The notes under the pieces are model-generated. The model was not told where the DNA came from and ran no database searches. It worked only from the letters and a program-made list of their open reading frames with translations. A program made the position numbers and the translations under genes. This document shows, piece after piece, positions 44,508 through 52,552 of a stretch of 64,000 bases of DNA. Numbering within the stretch: the first letter of the stretch is position 1; every line of letters starts with the position of its first letter. Source of the stretch: Leisingera sp. ANG1 (GTDB taxonomy: Bacteria > Pseudomonadota > Alphaproteobacteria > Rhodobacterales > Rhodobacteraceae); NCBI RefSeq assembly GCF_000203975.2, contig NZ_AFCF02000006.1:124001-188000 (forward strand). The letters run 5' to 3'.

Positions 44508-45630
44508 TATGATGACACCAGGGAGCGAGGCAGAGCTGGCCGAGGCCATTGCAGGCGCAAGCGGGCCGCTGTGCATTCAGGGCGGCGCCAGCCGCGGGCT
44601 GGGTGTGGAAGGGGACGTGCTGAGCACGCGCGGGCTATCCGGTATTGAACTTTATGAGCCCGGCGCGCTGACGCTGGTGGTCAAGTCGGGCACCCCAGTG
44701 GCTGAGGTGGAGGCGCTGCTGGCCGCGGAAAACCAGCGGCTAGCGTTTGAACCGATGGATCACCGCGGCCTGCTGGGCACCGATGGCGAGCCGACCGTTG
44801 GCGGAGTGATTGCCGCCAATGTCTCCGGCCCCCGGCGAATCCAGGCGGGGGCGGCGCGCGATCACCTGTTGGGGGTGCGGTTAGTGGATGGGTCCGGCCA
44901 AGCGGTGAAGAACGGCGGCCGGGTGATGAAGAATGTGACCGGCTATGATCTGGTCAAGCTGATGTGCGGCGCCCACGGCACCTTGGGAGTGCTGACGGAG
45001 GTGTCTTTGAAAGTGCTGCCAAAGCCTGAGTGCAGTGGCACGTTGGTCTGGCACGGGCTTGGATGGGTCGCGTCGCTGAAAGTCTTCTGTGAAGCTTTGA
45101 AGTCACCCTATGACGTGACTGGTGCAGGCAGGGTTCCGCAGGGTGCCGCTGGAAAATCGATGACGTACATTCGGGTGGAGGGGTTCGAAGATTCCGTCAA
45201 ATACCGCCTGACAGAACTGCGGAGGCTCTTTTCAGATTTGAAACCTGATGAGCTGAACATCGACGCAGAAGAAAATGCCCAAATTTGGCAGTCCTTGCGC
45301 GACGCAGAACCGTTTCACGGCAAAGCCGGAGACGTGTGGCGAACCTCGGTAAAGCCGACTGACATGCTTAAAGTAACAGGGCAGAGGGATTTCGAGCATG
45401 TTGTCGATTGGGGCGGCGGGTTGATCTGGAGCCTTGTGCCGGAAGGGGAGGATTTAAGGCAGAAACTGGCAGATGTGCCGGGCCATGCCACGCTGGTGCG
45501 GGCCTGTGCAGACACGCGCGCGCGGCTCGGCGTGTTCCAGCCGCAGCCCGCACCGCTGGCAGCCATCTCCGAAGGTCTGCGGCGGCAGTTCGACCCGCGC
45601 GGCATCCTCAATCCGGGCTTGATGGGGTAA
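44503..45630 (+). CDS. glcE: Glycolate oxidase subunit GlcE
   Basis: GlcE (375 residues) is the second FAD-binding subunit, related to the N-terminal part of GlcD: PLCIQGGASRGLGVEGDVLS, MDHRGLLGTDGEPTVGGVIAANVSGPRRIQAGAARDHLLGVRLVDGSGQ. The C-terminal end RRQFDPRGILNPG is conserved. Bases from about 45020 to 45420 have visibly lower GC (near 50% by hand count of four 60-base lines) than the rest of the gene, suggesting a recombined segment. ATG 44509 or 44512 are alternative starts. Confidence 0.93.
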   Translation: MNMMTPGSEAELAEAIAGASGPLCIQGGASRGLGVEGDVLSTRGLSGIELYEPGALTLVVKSGTPVAEVEALLAAENQRLAFEPMDHRGLLGTDGEPTVGGVIAANVSGPRRIQAGAARDHLLGVRLVDGSGQAVKNGGRVMKNVTGYDLVKLMCGAHGTLGVLTEVSLKVLPKPECSGTLVWHGLGWVASLKVFCEALKSPYDVTGAGRVPQGAAGKSMTYIRVEGFEDSVKYRLTELRRLFSDLKPDELNIDAEENAQIWQSLRDAEPFHGKAGDVWRTSVKPTDMLKVTGQRDFEHVVDWGGGLIWSLVPEGEDLRQKLADVPGHATLVRACADTRARLGVFQPQPAPLAAISEGLRRQFDPRGILNPGLMG

Positions 45631-45633
45631 CAC

Positions 45634-46956
45634 ATGCAGACAACATTCACCGAGAAACAGCTGCTGGACCCCGGCACCAAACGCGCGAATGAAATCCTGC
45701 GCTCTTGCGTCCACTGCGGGTTTTGCACCGCGACGTGCCCGACCTATCAGGTGCTGGGCGATGAGCTGGATTCACCGCGCGGTCGGATCTACCTGATCAA
45801 GGACATGCTGGAAAACGAACGGGTGCCGGACGAAAAGACCGTCAAGCACATCGACCGCTGCCTGTCGTGCCTGGCCTGCATGACCACCTGTCCGTCAGGC
45901 GTGCACTACATGCATCTGGTGGACCATGCCCGCGCCTACATCGAAAAGCACTACGACAGGCCATGGAGCGATAAGGCCCTGCGCTGGCTCCTAGCGCGGA
46001 TCCTGCCTTATCCGGGCCGGTTCCGGCTGGCGCTGCTGGGGGCCAAGCTGGCGAAACCGTTCAAGGGTCTGCTGCCGGATCCCCGGCTGCGCGCGATGCT
46101 GGATATGGCGCCGAAAACCATTCCGCCGGTCAGCCGCAATGACGATCCGCAGAGCTTTGCGCCCGAGGTTCCGCGCAGGAAACGCGTGGCGCTGATGACC
46201 GGCTGTGCGCAGAAGGCTCTGAACACCGATATCAACGACGCCACCATCCGCCTGCTGACCCGGCTCGGCTGCGAAGTGGTGGTCGCCAGGGGGGCGGGCT
46301 GCTGCGGGGCGCTGACCCACCACATGGGGCGCGAGGATGAGAGCCGCACTGCGGCGGCAAAAAACATCCGCGCCTGGGCGGCAGAGATCGACGGGCAGGG
46401 GTTGGATGCGATTGTCATCAATACCTCCGGCTGCGGCACCACGGTCAAGGACTACGGGCATGTGTTCCGAAACAGCGAACTGGCGGCGGATGCGGCGCGG
46501 GTGTCAGGCATTGCGATGGATATCTCCGAATTGCTGATGCAGCTGGATCTGCCTGAGGGGGAGGACAAGGGGCTGACAGTGGCTTATCACGCCGCCTGCT
46601 CGCTGCAGCACGGCCAGCAAATCAAGACCCACCCCAAGACGCTGCTGAAACAGGCCGGTTTCACGGTGGTGGAGCCTGCCGACAGCCATCTCTGCTGCGG
46701 ATCGGCCGGTACCTACAATTTGATGCAGCCGGAAATCTCGGCCCAGCTGAAGGCGCGCAAGGTCAAGACGCTGGAGGCCAAAGAGCCCGATCTGATCGCT
46801 GCTGGCAATATCGGCTGCATGATGCAGATCGGCGGGGGCACCGAATTGCCCATCGTGCATACGGTCGAGCTGCTGGACTGGGCCACGGGCGGCCCGCAGC
46901 CGCCTGCGCTGACGGCACCGGGCATACGCGCGCCGGAGGTACCCATCTTGCGCTGA
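45634..46956 (+). CDS. glcF: Glycolate oxidase iron-sulfur subunit GlcF
   Basis: The 440-residue subunit has two 4Fe-4S motifs (SCVHCGFCTATCPTY with Cys25, 28, 31, 35; RCLSCLACMTTCPSG near residue 75). Two CCG-domain repeats follow (GAGCCGALTHHMG, SHLCCGSAGTYN), characteristic of electron-transfer subunits. It passes electrons from GlcDE to the quinone pool. It starts 3 bp after glcE. Confidence 0.96.
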   Translation: MQTTFTEKQLLDPGTKRANEILRSCVHCGFCTATCPTYQVLGDELDSPRGRIYLIKDMLENERVPDEKTVKHIDRCLSCLACMTTCPSGVHYMHLVDHARAYIEKHYDRPWSDKALRWLLARILPYPGRFRLALLGAKLAKPFKGLLPDPRLRAMLDMAPKTIPPVSRNDDPQSFAPEVPRRKRVALMTGCAQKALNTDINDATIRLLTRLGCEVVVARGAGCCGALTHHMGREDESRTAAAKNIRAWAAEIDGQGLDAIVINTSGCGTTVKDYGHVFRNSELAADAARVSGIAMDISELLMQLDLPEGEDKGLTVAYHAACSLQHGQQIKTHPKTLLKQAGFTVVEPADSHLCCGSAGTYNLMQPEISAQLKARKVKTLEAKEPDLIAAGNIGCMMQIGGGTELPIVHTVELLDWATGGPQPPALTAPGIRAPEVPILR

Positions 46957-47064
46957 ACGGTGTTTGAAAAGCGGAAAGAATCGGGCTGCACAAACCGCGC
47001 ATTTGCCGTAATTTTGCCTGAACAGACAAATAATCTCCCACCCGGTGGATAAGAGGAGACGCAT

Positions 47065-47874
47065 GTGAGGCAGTGGATTCTTGCGGTTGCGGCGCTGCTG
47101 CTGCCAGCCGCGGCGATGGCGCAGGACAGCAGACTACAGCGGATGGATACCCTGGATGCGGGCCGCAAGTGGGAAGCTGTCGGGCGGCTCGACGTCAATG
47201 GCGAGGGGTTCTGCACCGGTGCGCTGATTGCTCCTGACCTGGTGCTGACGGCCGCGCATTGCCTCTATGACAGCCGCACCAAGGCGCCGATCGACCCCGC
47301 CACCATCGAATTCCTGGCCGGCTGGCGCAACGGCCGCGCCTCTGCCTACCGCTCTGTGCGCCGGGCAGTGCAGCATCCCTCATATGTCTATGACGGGGAG
47401 CTTTCGACCGGCCGGGTGCGCAATGACATCGCTCTGCTGCAATTGCAGCGCCCGATCCGCAATACCAAGGTCACGCCGTTTGAAACCGAAGCGCGCCCGC
47501 GCAAAGGAGCCAAGATCGGTGTCGTCTCTTATGCCCATGACCGCTCCGAGGCGCCGTCCCTGCAAGAGGTCTGCGTGGTGATGGCGCGGCAGCAGGGGGT
47601 GCTGGTAATGTCTTGTGACGTGGATTTCGGCTCCTCCGGTGCGCCGGTGTTTTCCTTTGACGGTGGCGTGCCGCGCATCGTCTCGGTGGTTTCTGCCAAG
47701 GCAGAGGTGAGCGGCAAGCAGGTGTCGCTGGGATCTGCCCTGGCCGAAGAACTGACTCTGCTGCAGGCGCAACTGACAGCAGTTGCGACTGGCGGCCAGC
47801 TGCCCCCTGGCGTGGGCCGGGTAAAGGCGGGGGAGCGCGCCAGCTCCTCCGGTGCAAAGTTCATCAAGCAATGA
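47065..47874 (+). CDS. Secreted trypsin-like serine protease, paralogue 1
   Basis: A 269-residue S1-family protein with a signal peptide (ILAVAALLLPAAAMAQ). The catalytic triad is present as LTAAHC (His65), RNDIALLQL (Asp near 122) and FGSSGAPVFS (Ser near 191). In the last motif Ser-Ser-Gly-Ala replaces the usual Asp-Ser-Gly-Gly, as in V8/glutamyl-endopeptidase-like enzymes. The start is a GTG at 47065 after AGAGGAG; the adjacent ATG at 47063 is in another frame. It overlaps its downstream paralogue by 4 bp. Confidence 0.88.
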   Translation: MRQWILAVAALLLPAAAMAQDSRLQRMDTLDAGRKWEAVGRLDVNGEGFCTGALIAPDLVLTAAHCLYDSRTKAPIDPATIEFLAGWRNGRASAYRSVRRAVQHPSYVYDGELSTGRVRNDIALLQLQRPIRNTKVTPFETEARPRKGAKIGVVSYAHDRSEAPSLQEVCVVMARQQGVLVMSCDVDFGSSGAPVFSFDGGVPRIVSVVSAKAEVSGKQVSLGSALAEELTLLQAQLTAVATGGQLPPGVGRVKAGERASSSGAKFIKQ

Positions 47875-48686
47875 TCCGGCGGGCGCTGATACTGGCGGCT
47901 GCGGTTCTGGCCTATGCCGGCGGTGCGGCGGCTCAGGAAACTGGCCTGCGGCGGCTGACCGACCGCGATGATCTGTTCGGCTGGGAGGCCGTGGGCCGGC
48001 TGGAGCTGAACGGGCAGGGCTTCTGCACCGGTACATTGATTGCCCCGGAGCTGGTTCTGACAGCAGCCCATTGCGTCTATAACAGAAAGGGCGAGTTGCG
48101 CCCGGCAGAGCAGATCGTGTTCCGTGCAGGCCTGCGCGACGGGGTAGCAATTGCCGAACGCCAGGCGCTGCAGATCGCAGCCCACCCCGGCTACAACCCG
48201 CGCAGCCGTCTGAATATGGAAAATATCCGCCGCGACGTGGCGCTGATCCGGTTGGCGGAGCCGGTCCTCAGCGGTCAGGCAGATGCCTTTGCGCTGCATT
48301 CTGGCCAGGATTACGGCGTTAACATTTCGGTAACCTCTTACGGCATGGGCCGGGCTGAGGCGCTGTCGCGCCAGCGTGAATGCAACCTGTTGGGGGAGCA
48401 TGGGGACGTGCTGATGATCGATTGCAATGTCACCTTCGGCTCTTCCGGGGCGCCGGTGTTCTCACAGGTTGGCGGCCGTGGACGCATCCTGGCGCTGGTT
48501 TCGGGCGGTGGCAGTTATCAGGGCAAGAAGATCGCATTCGGTATGAAGCTACCCCAGCGGGTGGCAGAGCTGAAGGCGCAGCTGCGCCGCAATCCGGTGG
48601 CAGCACCTGACCGGCGGATCAAGCGGGTCCGGGTGGGCAGCGGTGCTTCCGCAGGTGGTGCAAAATTTGTCAGCGTGGGCGACTGA
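47871..48686 (+). CDS. Secreted trypsin-like serine protease, paralogue 2
   Basis: The tandem paralogue (271 residues) has the same plan: signal peptide to AAAQE, LTAAHC (His67), RRDVALIRL and FGSSGAPVFSQ. The two proteins share EAVGRLxxNGxGFCTGxLIAPxLVLTAAHC. The C-terminal tails are basic (PVAAPDRRIKRVRVGSGASAGG), ending in a shared GAKF motif. Substrates and location (periplasm or secreted) are unknown; two coupled copies may form a heterodimer or an activation pair. Confidence 0.87.
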   Translation: MIRRALILAAAVLAYAGGAAAQETGLRRLTDRDDLFGWEAVGRLELNGQGFCTGTLIAPELVLTAAHCVYNRKGELRPAEQIVFRAGLRDGVAIAERQALQIAAHPGYNPRSRLNMENIRRDVALIRLAEPVLSGQADAFALHSGQDYGVNISVTSYGMGRAEALSRQRECNLLGEHGDVLMIDCNVTFGSSGAPVFSQVGGRGRILALVSGGGSYQGKKIAFGMKLPQRVAELKAQLRRNPVAAPDRRIKRVRVGSGASAGGAKFVSVGD

Positions 48687-48693
48687 CAGACCT

Positions 48694-48722
48694 CTTGAAG
48701 CCGCAATTTCCGCTTCCTATCT
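48694..48722 (+). promoter_or_regulatory. Putative RpoH-type promoter of the Hsp20 gene
   Basis: CTTGAA (48694-48699) and CTATCT (48717-48722) are 17 bp apart, resembling alphaproteobacterial heat-shock sigma-factor promoters. It begins 8 bp after the protease stop. Confidence 0.5.
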
Positions 48723-48767
48723 CAGGATTGTCCGGGCAGCCGCTGATTGGGGCCCGGAGAAAAATCA

Positions 48768-48823
48768 GCCTGTCCCCGCGGGGAAGGCATCCTGAAATCG
48801 CTCATGAATGAGGATGGAAAATG
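48768..48823 (+). promoter_or_regulatory. Candidate RNA thermometer in the Hsp20 5' leader
   Basis: The ribosome site AGGA (48811-48814) is buried in potential pairing. CATCCT (48788-48793) is fully complementary to AGGATG (48811-48816), and CTCA (48801-48804) can pair with TGAG (48809-48812) across a TGAA tetraloop. An upstream GC hairpin (CCCC-GC-GGGG at 48774-48783) precedes it. A fold that hides the ribosome site and melts on heating is the ROSE-type logic of small heat-shock genes in this class. Confidence 0.6.
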
Positions 48824-49285
48824 CGTACTTTTGATTTTGCACCGCTGCACCGTGCCACCATCGGTTTTGACCAGATCGCCAGCCTGATGGACCGCGCCCT
48901 GAGCGCCGACGCCGCACAGTCCAGCTACCCGCCCTACAACATCGAGAAGACCGATGCTGACAGCTACCGCATCTCAATCGCTGTTGCCGGTTTCTCTGAC
49001 GAAGACCTGAACGTCGAAGTGAAGGAAAACGCGCTGGTCGTGTCCGCGAAGAAAGCAGAGGACGGCGACGGCCGCACCTTCCTGCACCGCGGTATTGCCA
49101 CCCGGGCCTTCGAACGCCGTTTCACCCTGGCCGACCACGTCCACGTGACCGGCGCCAGCCATGAAAACGGCATGCTGCATATCGATCTGCACCGCGAGGT
49201 GCCGGAGGCGCTGAAACCGCGCCGGATCGAAATCTCCTCCTCCCGCCCGAACCGACCGGAGATCGAGGCCAAAGCGGTCAACTGA
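48821..49285 (+). CDS. Small heat-shock protein (Hsp20/IbpA family)
   Basis: The 154-residue chaperone has a short N-terminal arm (MRTFDFAPLHRATIGFDQIASLMDRAL), an alpha-crystallin domain (YPPYNIEKTDADSYRISIAVAGFSDEDLNVEVKENALVVSAKK... FLHRGIATRAFERRFTLADHVHVTGASHENGMLHIDLHREVPEALKPRRIEI) and the C-terminal IEI-like anchor motif. It holds unfolding proteins during heat stress. Its leader carries a candidate thermometer and heat-shock promoter. Confidence 0.95.
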   Translation: MRTFDFAPLHRATIGFDQIASLMDRALSADAAQSSYPPYNIEKTDADSYRISIAVAGFSDEDLNVEVKENALVVSAKKAEDGDGRTFLHRGIATRAFERRFTLADHVHVTGASHENGMLHIDLHREVPEALKPRRIEISSSRPNRPEIEAKAVN

Positions 49286-49313
49286 TCCTTCGGTTCCCGG
49301 TTCGCGCACAAGA

Positions 49314-49344
49314 CGCCCCCTGGCTTTGCCAGGGGGCTTTTTTG
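49314..49344 (+). terminator. Terminator of the Hsp20 gene
   Basis: GCCCCCTGG and CCAGGGGGC pair around CTTTG and are followed by TTTTTT. Confidence 0.92.
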
Positions 49345-49351
49345 TTTTGCC

Positions 49352-49375
49352 GGGCTGTCCCCGCGGGGACAGCCC
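49352..49375. repeat. Perfect 24-bp palindrome after the Hsp20 terminator
   Basis: GGGCTGTCCCCG and its exact complement; the core CTGTCCCCGCGGGGA also occurs upstream of the Hsp20 gene at 48770-48784. Confidence 0.75.
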
Positions 49376-49494
49376 AGGGTTGTGCGGCGCAATCAGATGT
49401 TAGGATTTTGGCGCCACACTGAGGTGGTGAATGGTTGTTGCGCCGGTGTCCGACCGCCCGCCGGTGCTGTCAATACGCGGTCAGGGTGAACCAT

Positions 49495-49893
49495 ATGGGA
49501 CCACAAGAGATACAGCATGTTCAGCAGAGCTTCGCAGGCATATTTGCCCGCAAGGCGGATCTGGCAGAACGGTTCTATGTGCATCTCTTCACCCGACTGC
49601 CGGAGGCGCGGGGGATGTTCCGCGGCAATTTCGTGAAGCAGAAAACGATGCTGACGGCGATGATCACGTCCTGTGTGCGCAATTTGGATGACCCGCGCAC
49701 GCTGGAGGACATCGGCGTGCAGCTGGCGCAGGAACACGCCCATCTGGACCTTGGCCCGCGGGAGGCGGAGGCGGCAAAGCGGGCGCTGATCGCCGCTTTG
49801 CGCGATGTTCTGGGGGCGGAACTGGACCCGGAGACCGAGTTTGCCTGGGCCAGTGCCATCAGCCGGGTGGCCGGGACGCTGACCCGGCACTGA
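49495..49893 (+). CDS. Globin-domain protein
   Basis: A 132-residue single-domain globin aligning with the heme domain of flavohemoglobins. The pattern RFYVHLFTRLPEARGMFRGN is the C-D region, and QLAQEHAHLDLGPRE carries the proximal His. There is no reductase domain. It may bind oxygen or NO, or sense them. The start at 49495 (MGPQEI) matches family length; the frame is open upstream. Confidence 0.78.
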   Translation: MGPQEIQHVQQSFAGIFARKADLAERFYVHLFTRLPEARGMFRGNFVKQKTMLTAMITSCVRNLDDPRTLEDIGVQLAQEHAHLDLGPREAEAAKRALIAALRDVLGAELDPETEFAWASAISRVAGTLTRH

Positions 49894-49923
49894 TCATCCG
49901 GCTGCGCATATCCGCAGGGCGGT

Positions 49924-51396
49924 TCAGACCGCCATGCAGATGTATTTCATCTCCAGGTAATCTTCGATGCCGTGGTGGCTGCCTTCGCGGCCCAGGCCGG
50001 ACTGCTTGACGCCGCCGAATGGGGCCACCTCGGTGGAGATGATGCCGGTGTTGACCCCGACGATCCCGTATTCCAGTGCCTCGGCCACCTTGTATACGCG
50101 GGAGAGGTCCTTGGCGTAGAAATAGGACGCAAGGCCAAAGATGGTGTCATTGGCCATAGCGATCACCTCATCCTCGTCCTCGAACTTGAACAGCGGGGCC
50201 AGCGGGCCAAAGGTCTCGTCGGTGGCAAAGGCCATCTCCTGGGTTGCGCCCTTGACGATGGTCGGCTGGAAGAAGCTGCCGCCCAGTTCCGACGGGTTGC
50301 CGCCCAGGATCACTTCGCCGCCCTTGGAGGTAGCATCGGCGATATGCTCCTGCACCTTCTCGACCGCTTCCTTGTTGATCAGCGGGCCGAAGTGGATGCC
50401 GTCCTTGAGACCGTCGCCGACGTTCATTTTCTCGACCGCGGCTTTCAGCTTCTCCGCAAAGGCATCGTAAACGCCTGACTGCACATAGATCCGGTTGGCG
50501 CAGACGCAGGTCTGGCCGTTGTTGCGGAACTTGCACATGATGGCGCCTTCGACGGCGGCGTCCAGATCGGCGTCGTCAAACACGATGAACGGCGCGTTGC
50601 CGCCCAGCTCCATCGAGCATTTCATCACCGTGTCTGCTGCCTGGCGCAGCAGGATGCGGCCGACCTCGGTGGAGCCGGTGAAGGTCAGCTTGCGCACCGC
50701 GTCGTTCTCGCAGAACTCCTTGCCGATGTCGGAAGCGCGCGACGACGGCACAACGCTGAACACGCCCGCCGGAATGCCGGCCCGGTCGGCCAGAACTGCC
50801 AGCACAATCGCCGACAGCGGGGTTTCCGCGGCGGGACGGGCGACAAAGGAACAGCCGGCGGCCAGCGCCGGGCCTGCCTTGCGGGTGATCATCGCGTTGG
50901 GGAAGTTCCAGGGAGTGATCGAGGCGGCAACACCAATCGGCTGCTTCAGCACGGTGATGCGCTTGTCGCGCTGGTGGCCGGGGATGGTCTCGCCGTAGAT
51001 CCGCTTGGCCTCTTCCGCGAAGAACTCGATGAAAGATGCGCCATAGGCGATCTCGCCGCGGGATTCCGCCAGCGGCTTGCCCATCTCGGCGGTCAGGATC
51101 ACTGCCAGATCCTCCTGGTTTTCCATCATCAGCTCGAACCACTTGCGCATCACATTGGCGCGCTCCTTGCCGGTCCACTTGGCCCAGTCCTTTTGCGCGG
51201 CATCGGCCTGCGCGATGGCACCTGCCACCTGGGCGCGGCTCGTGTCAGCGACCTGGGCGATCACGTCGCCACGGGCCGGGTTGGATACGTCAAAGGTGCC
51301 TTCGCCGTCGGTAAACTGGCCGCCGATATAAGCGCGGGTTTCCAGCAGGCTGGGGTCTTTGAGAAGGGATTTCAGGTCAGTGGTTGCGTCAAGCAT
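49924..51396 (-). CDS. gabD: NAD(P)+-dependent succinate-semialdehyde dehydrogenase
   Basis: The 490-residue aldehyde dehydrogenase matches GabD: GKPLAESRGEIAYGASFIEFFAEEAKRIYGE, PWNFPNAMITRKAGPALAAGCSFVARPA, the catalytic pair Glu in MELGGNAPFIVFDDADLD and Cys in RNNGQTCVCANRIYV. The end GVKQSGLGREGSHHGIEDYLEMKY is typical. It oxidises succinate semialdehyde to succinate in GABA/4-aminobutyrate breakdown. The start at 51396 (MLDATTDLK) removes an upstream extension of poor composition. Confidence 0.93.
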   Translation of the reverse strand: MLDATTDLKSLLKDPSLLETRAYIGGQFTDGEGTFDVSNPARGDVIAQVADTSRAQVAGAIAQADAAQKDWAKWTGKERANVMRKWFELMMENQEDLAVILTAEMGKPLAESRGEIAYGASFIEFFAEEAKRIYGETIPGHQRDKRITVLKQPIGVAASITPWNFPNAMITRKAGPALAAGCSFVARPAAETPLSAIVLAVLADRAGIPAGVFSVVPSSRASDIGKEFCENDAVRKLTFTGSTEVGRILLRQAADTVMKCSMELGGNAPFIVFDDADLDAAVEGAIMCKFRNNGQTCVCANRIYVQSGVYDAFAEKLKAAVEKMNVGDGLKDGIHFGPLINKEAVEKVQEHIADATSKGGEVILGGNPSELGGSFFQPTIVKGATQEMAFATDETFGPLAPLFKFEDEDEVIAMANDTIFGLASYFYAKDLSRVYKVAEALEYGIVGVNTGIISTEVAPFGGVKQSGLGREGSHHGIEDYLEMKYICMAV

Positions 51397-51577
51397 GGCG
51401 GGCCTCCCGGGTGTTCTGTTGCGGAATGCAAAGCAGTTGTGCCTTGATATGTCCAGAAGGATTGATGAGTCCAGAATTTGATCAAATTCCGGGCAAAGAT
51501 TTTGAGCCAAGCAATTTGACATGTGCTGTGCCAGACTGTCTGGTAGCCGCAAAGAATAAGAACAGGGGAGATTGGGC

Positions 51578-52363
51578 ATGGAATTGGATGATGCCTATGC
51601 CAACGGGGCCTATATCGAGAATGCCGACAAGTACCCGCCGCGCTGGGCGGCCTCGGCGGAGGATTTCCGCAACAGCCTGCATGAGCGCGCCCGGCTGAAC
51701 ATTCCTTATGGCGAGGGGGAGCGGCAGACCTTTGACCTGTTCCTGCCTGAAGGCACCGCCAAGGGACTGTTTGTTTTTGTCCACGGCGGCTATTGGCTGG
51801 CTTTCGATAAAAGTTCCTGGTCGCATCTGGCGCGCGGCGCGCTGGCACATGGCTGGGCGGTGGCGATGCCGTCCTACGACCTGTGCCCGGAGGTGCGGAT
51901 TGCCGATATTACCCGGCAGGTCACGGCTGCCGTCAAGAAAGCTGCGGCCGAAGTTGATGGACCAATTGCACTGGCGGGCCATTCGGCGGGTGGTCACCTT
52001 GTGGCGCGGATGCTGGACAAAGCGCTGCTGCCGGCGGATGTGGGCGCGCGGATCAAAACAGTGATCCCAATCTCGCCGCTGTCGGATCTGCTGCCCTTGC
52101 TGCGCACCACGATGAACCAGAAGTTCAAGATGGATTCGGCTGCTGCGGTGGCAGAAAGCCCGGTGGAGATGCAAGACCGCTATGAGGCAGAGGTCACCGT
52201 CTGGGTCGGCGGCGAGGAACGCCCGGCGTTTTTGGATCAGGCGGTCTGGCTGGTGGAAGCCTGGGGTGCGGATCATGTGATTGCCTTTGGCAAGCATCAT
52301 TTCAACGTGATCGACCCGCTGGCCGACCCGGACAGCGATCTGGTGGCGCTGATCGTGAATTGA
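51578..52363 (+). CDS. Alpha/beta hydrolase, kynurenine-formamidase-like
   Basis: The 261-residue enzyme has LFVFVHGGYWLAFDKSSWSHL, the HGG-W oxyanion motif of formamidase-type carboxylesterases. The nucleophile lies in LAGHSAGGHLVARM and a C-terminal FGKHHFNVIDPL supplies the His. Kynurenine formamidase, or a relative hydrolysing another amide or ester, is likely. The ATG at 51578 follows AGGGGAG with correct spacing; a TTG two codons earlier is too close to it. Divergent from gabD and followed by creatinase. Confidence 0.8.
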   Translation: MELDDAYANGAYIENADKYPPRWAASAEDFRNSLHERARLNIPYGEGERQTFDLFLPEGTAKGLFVFVHGGYWLAFDKSSWSHLARGALAHGWAVAMPSYDLCPEVRIADITRQVTAAVKKAAAEVDGPIALAGHSAGGHLVARMLDKALLPADVGARIKTVIPISPLSDLLPLLRTTMNQKFKMDSAAAVAESPVEMQDRYEAEVTVWVGGEERPAFLDQAVWLVEAWGADHVIAFGKHHFNVIDPLADPDSDLVALIVN

Positions 52364-52552
52364 GGGCTTGGAGGGGGCAGAAACGCCCTCTCTGAACAGG
52401 GCGAAAATAGTTCTTGCCAGAATCCCCTTTCCGCCGCATCTTCCGGCTCAAGGGCCAGGCGATGGCGTCGCCGCATGGAATACATGCCAGCCCCCGCATT
52501 CCAAAACTGTCCTGAACGCCGGGACCTTTCTTGTAAGAAGGAAGGGTCTGAT

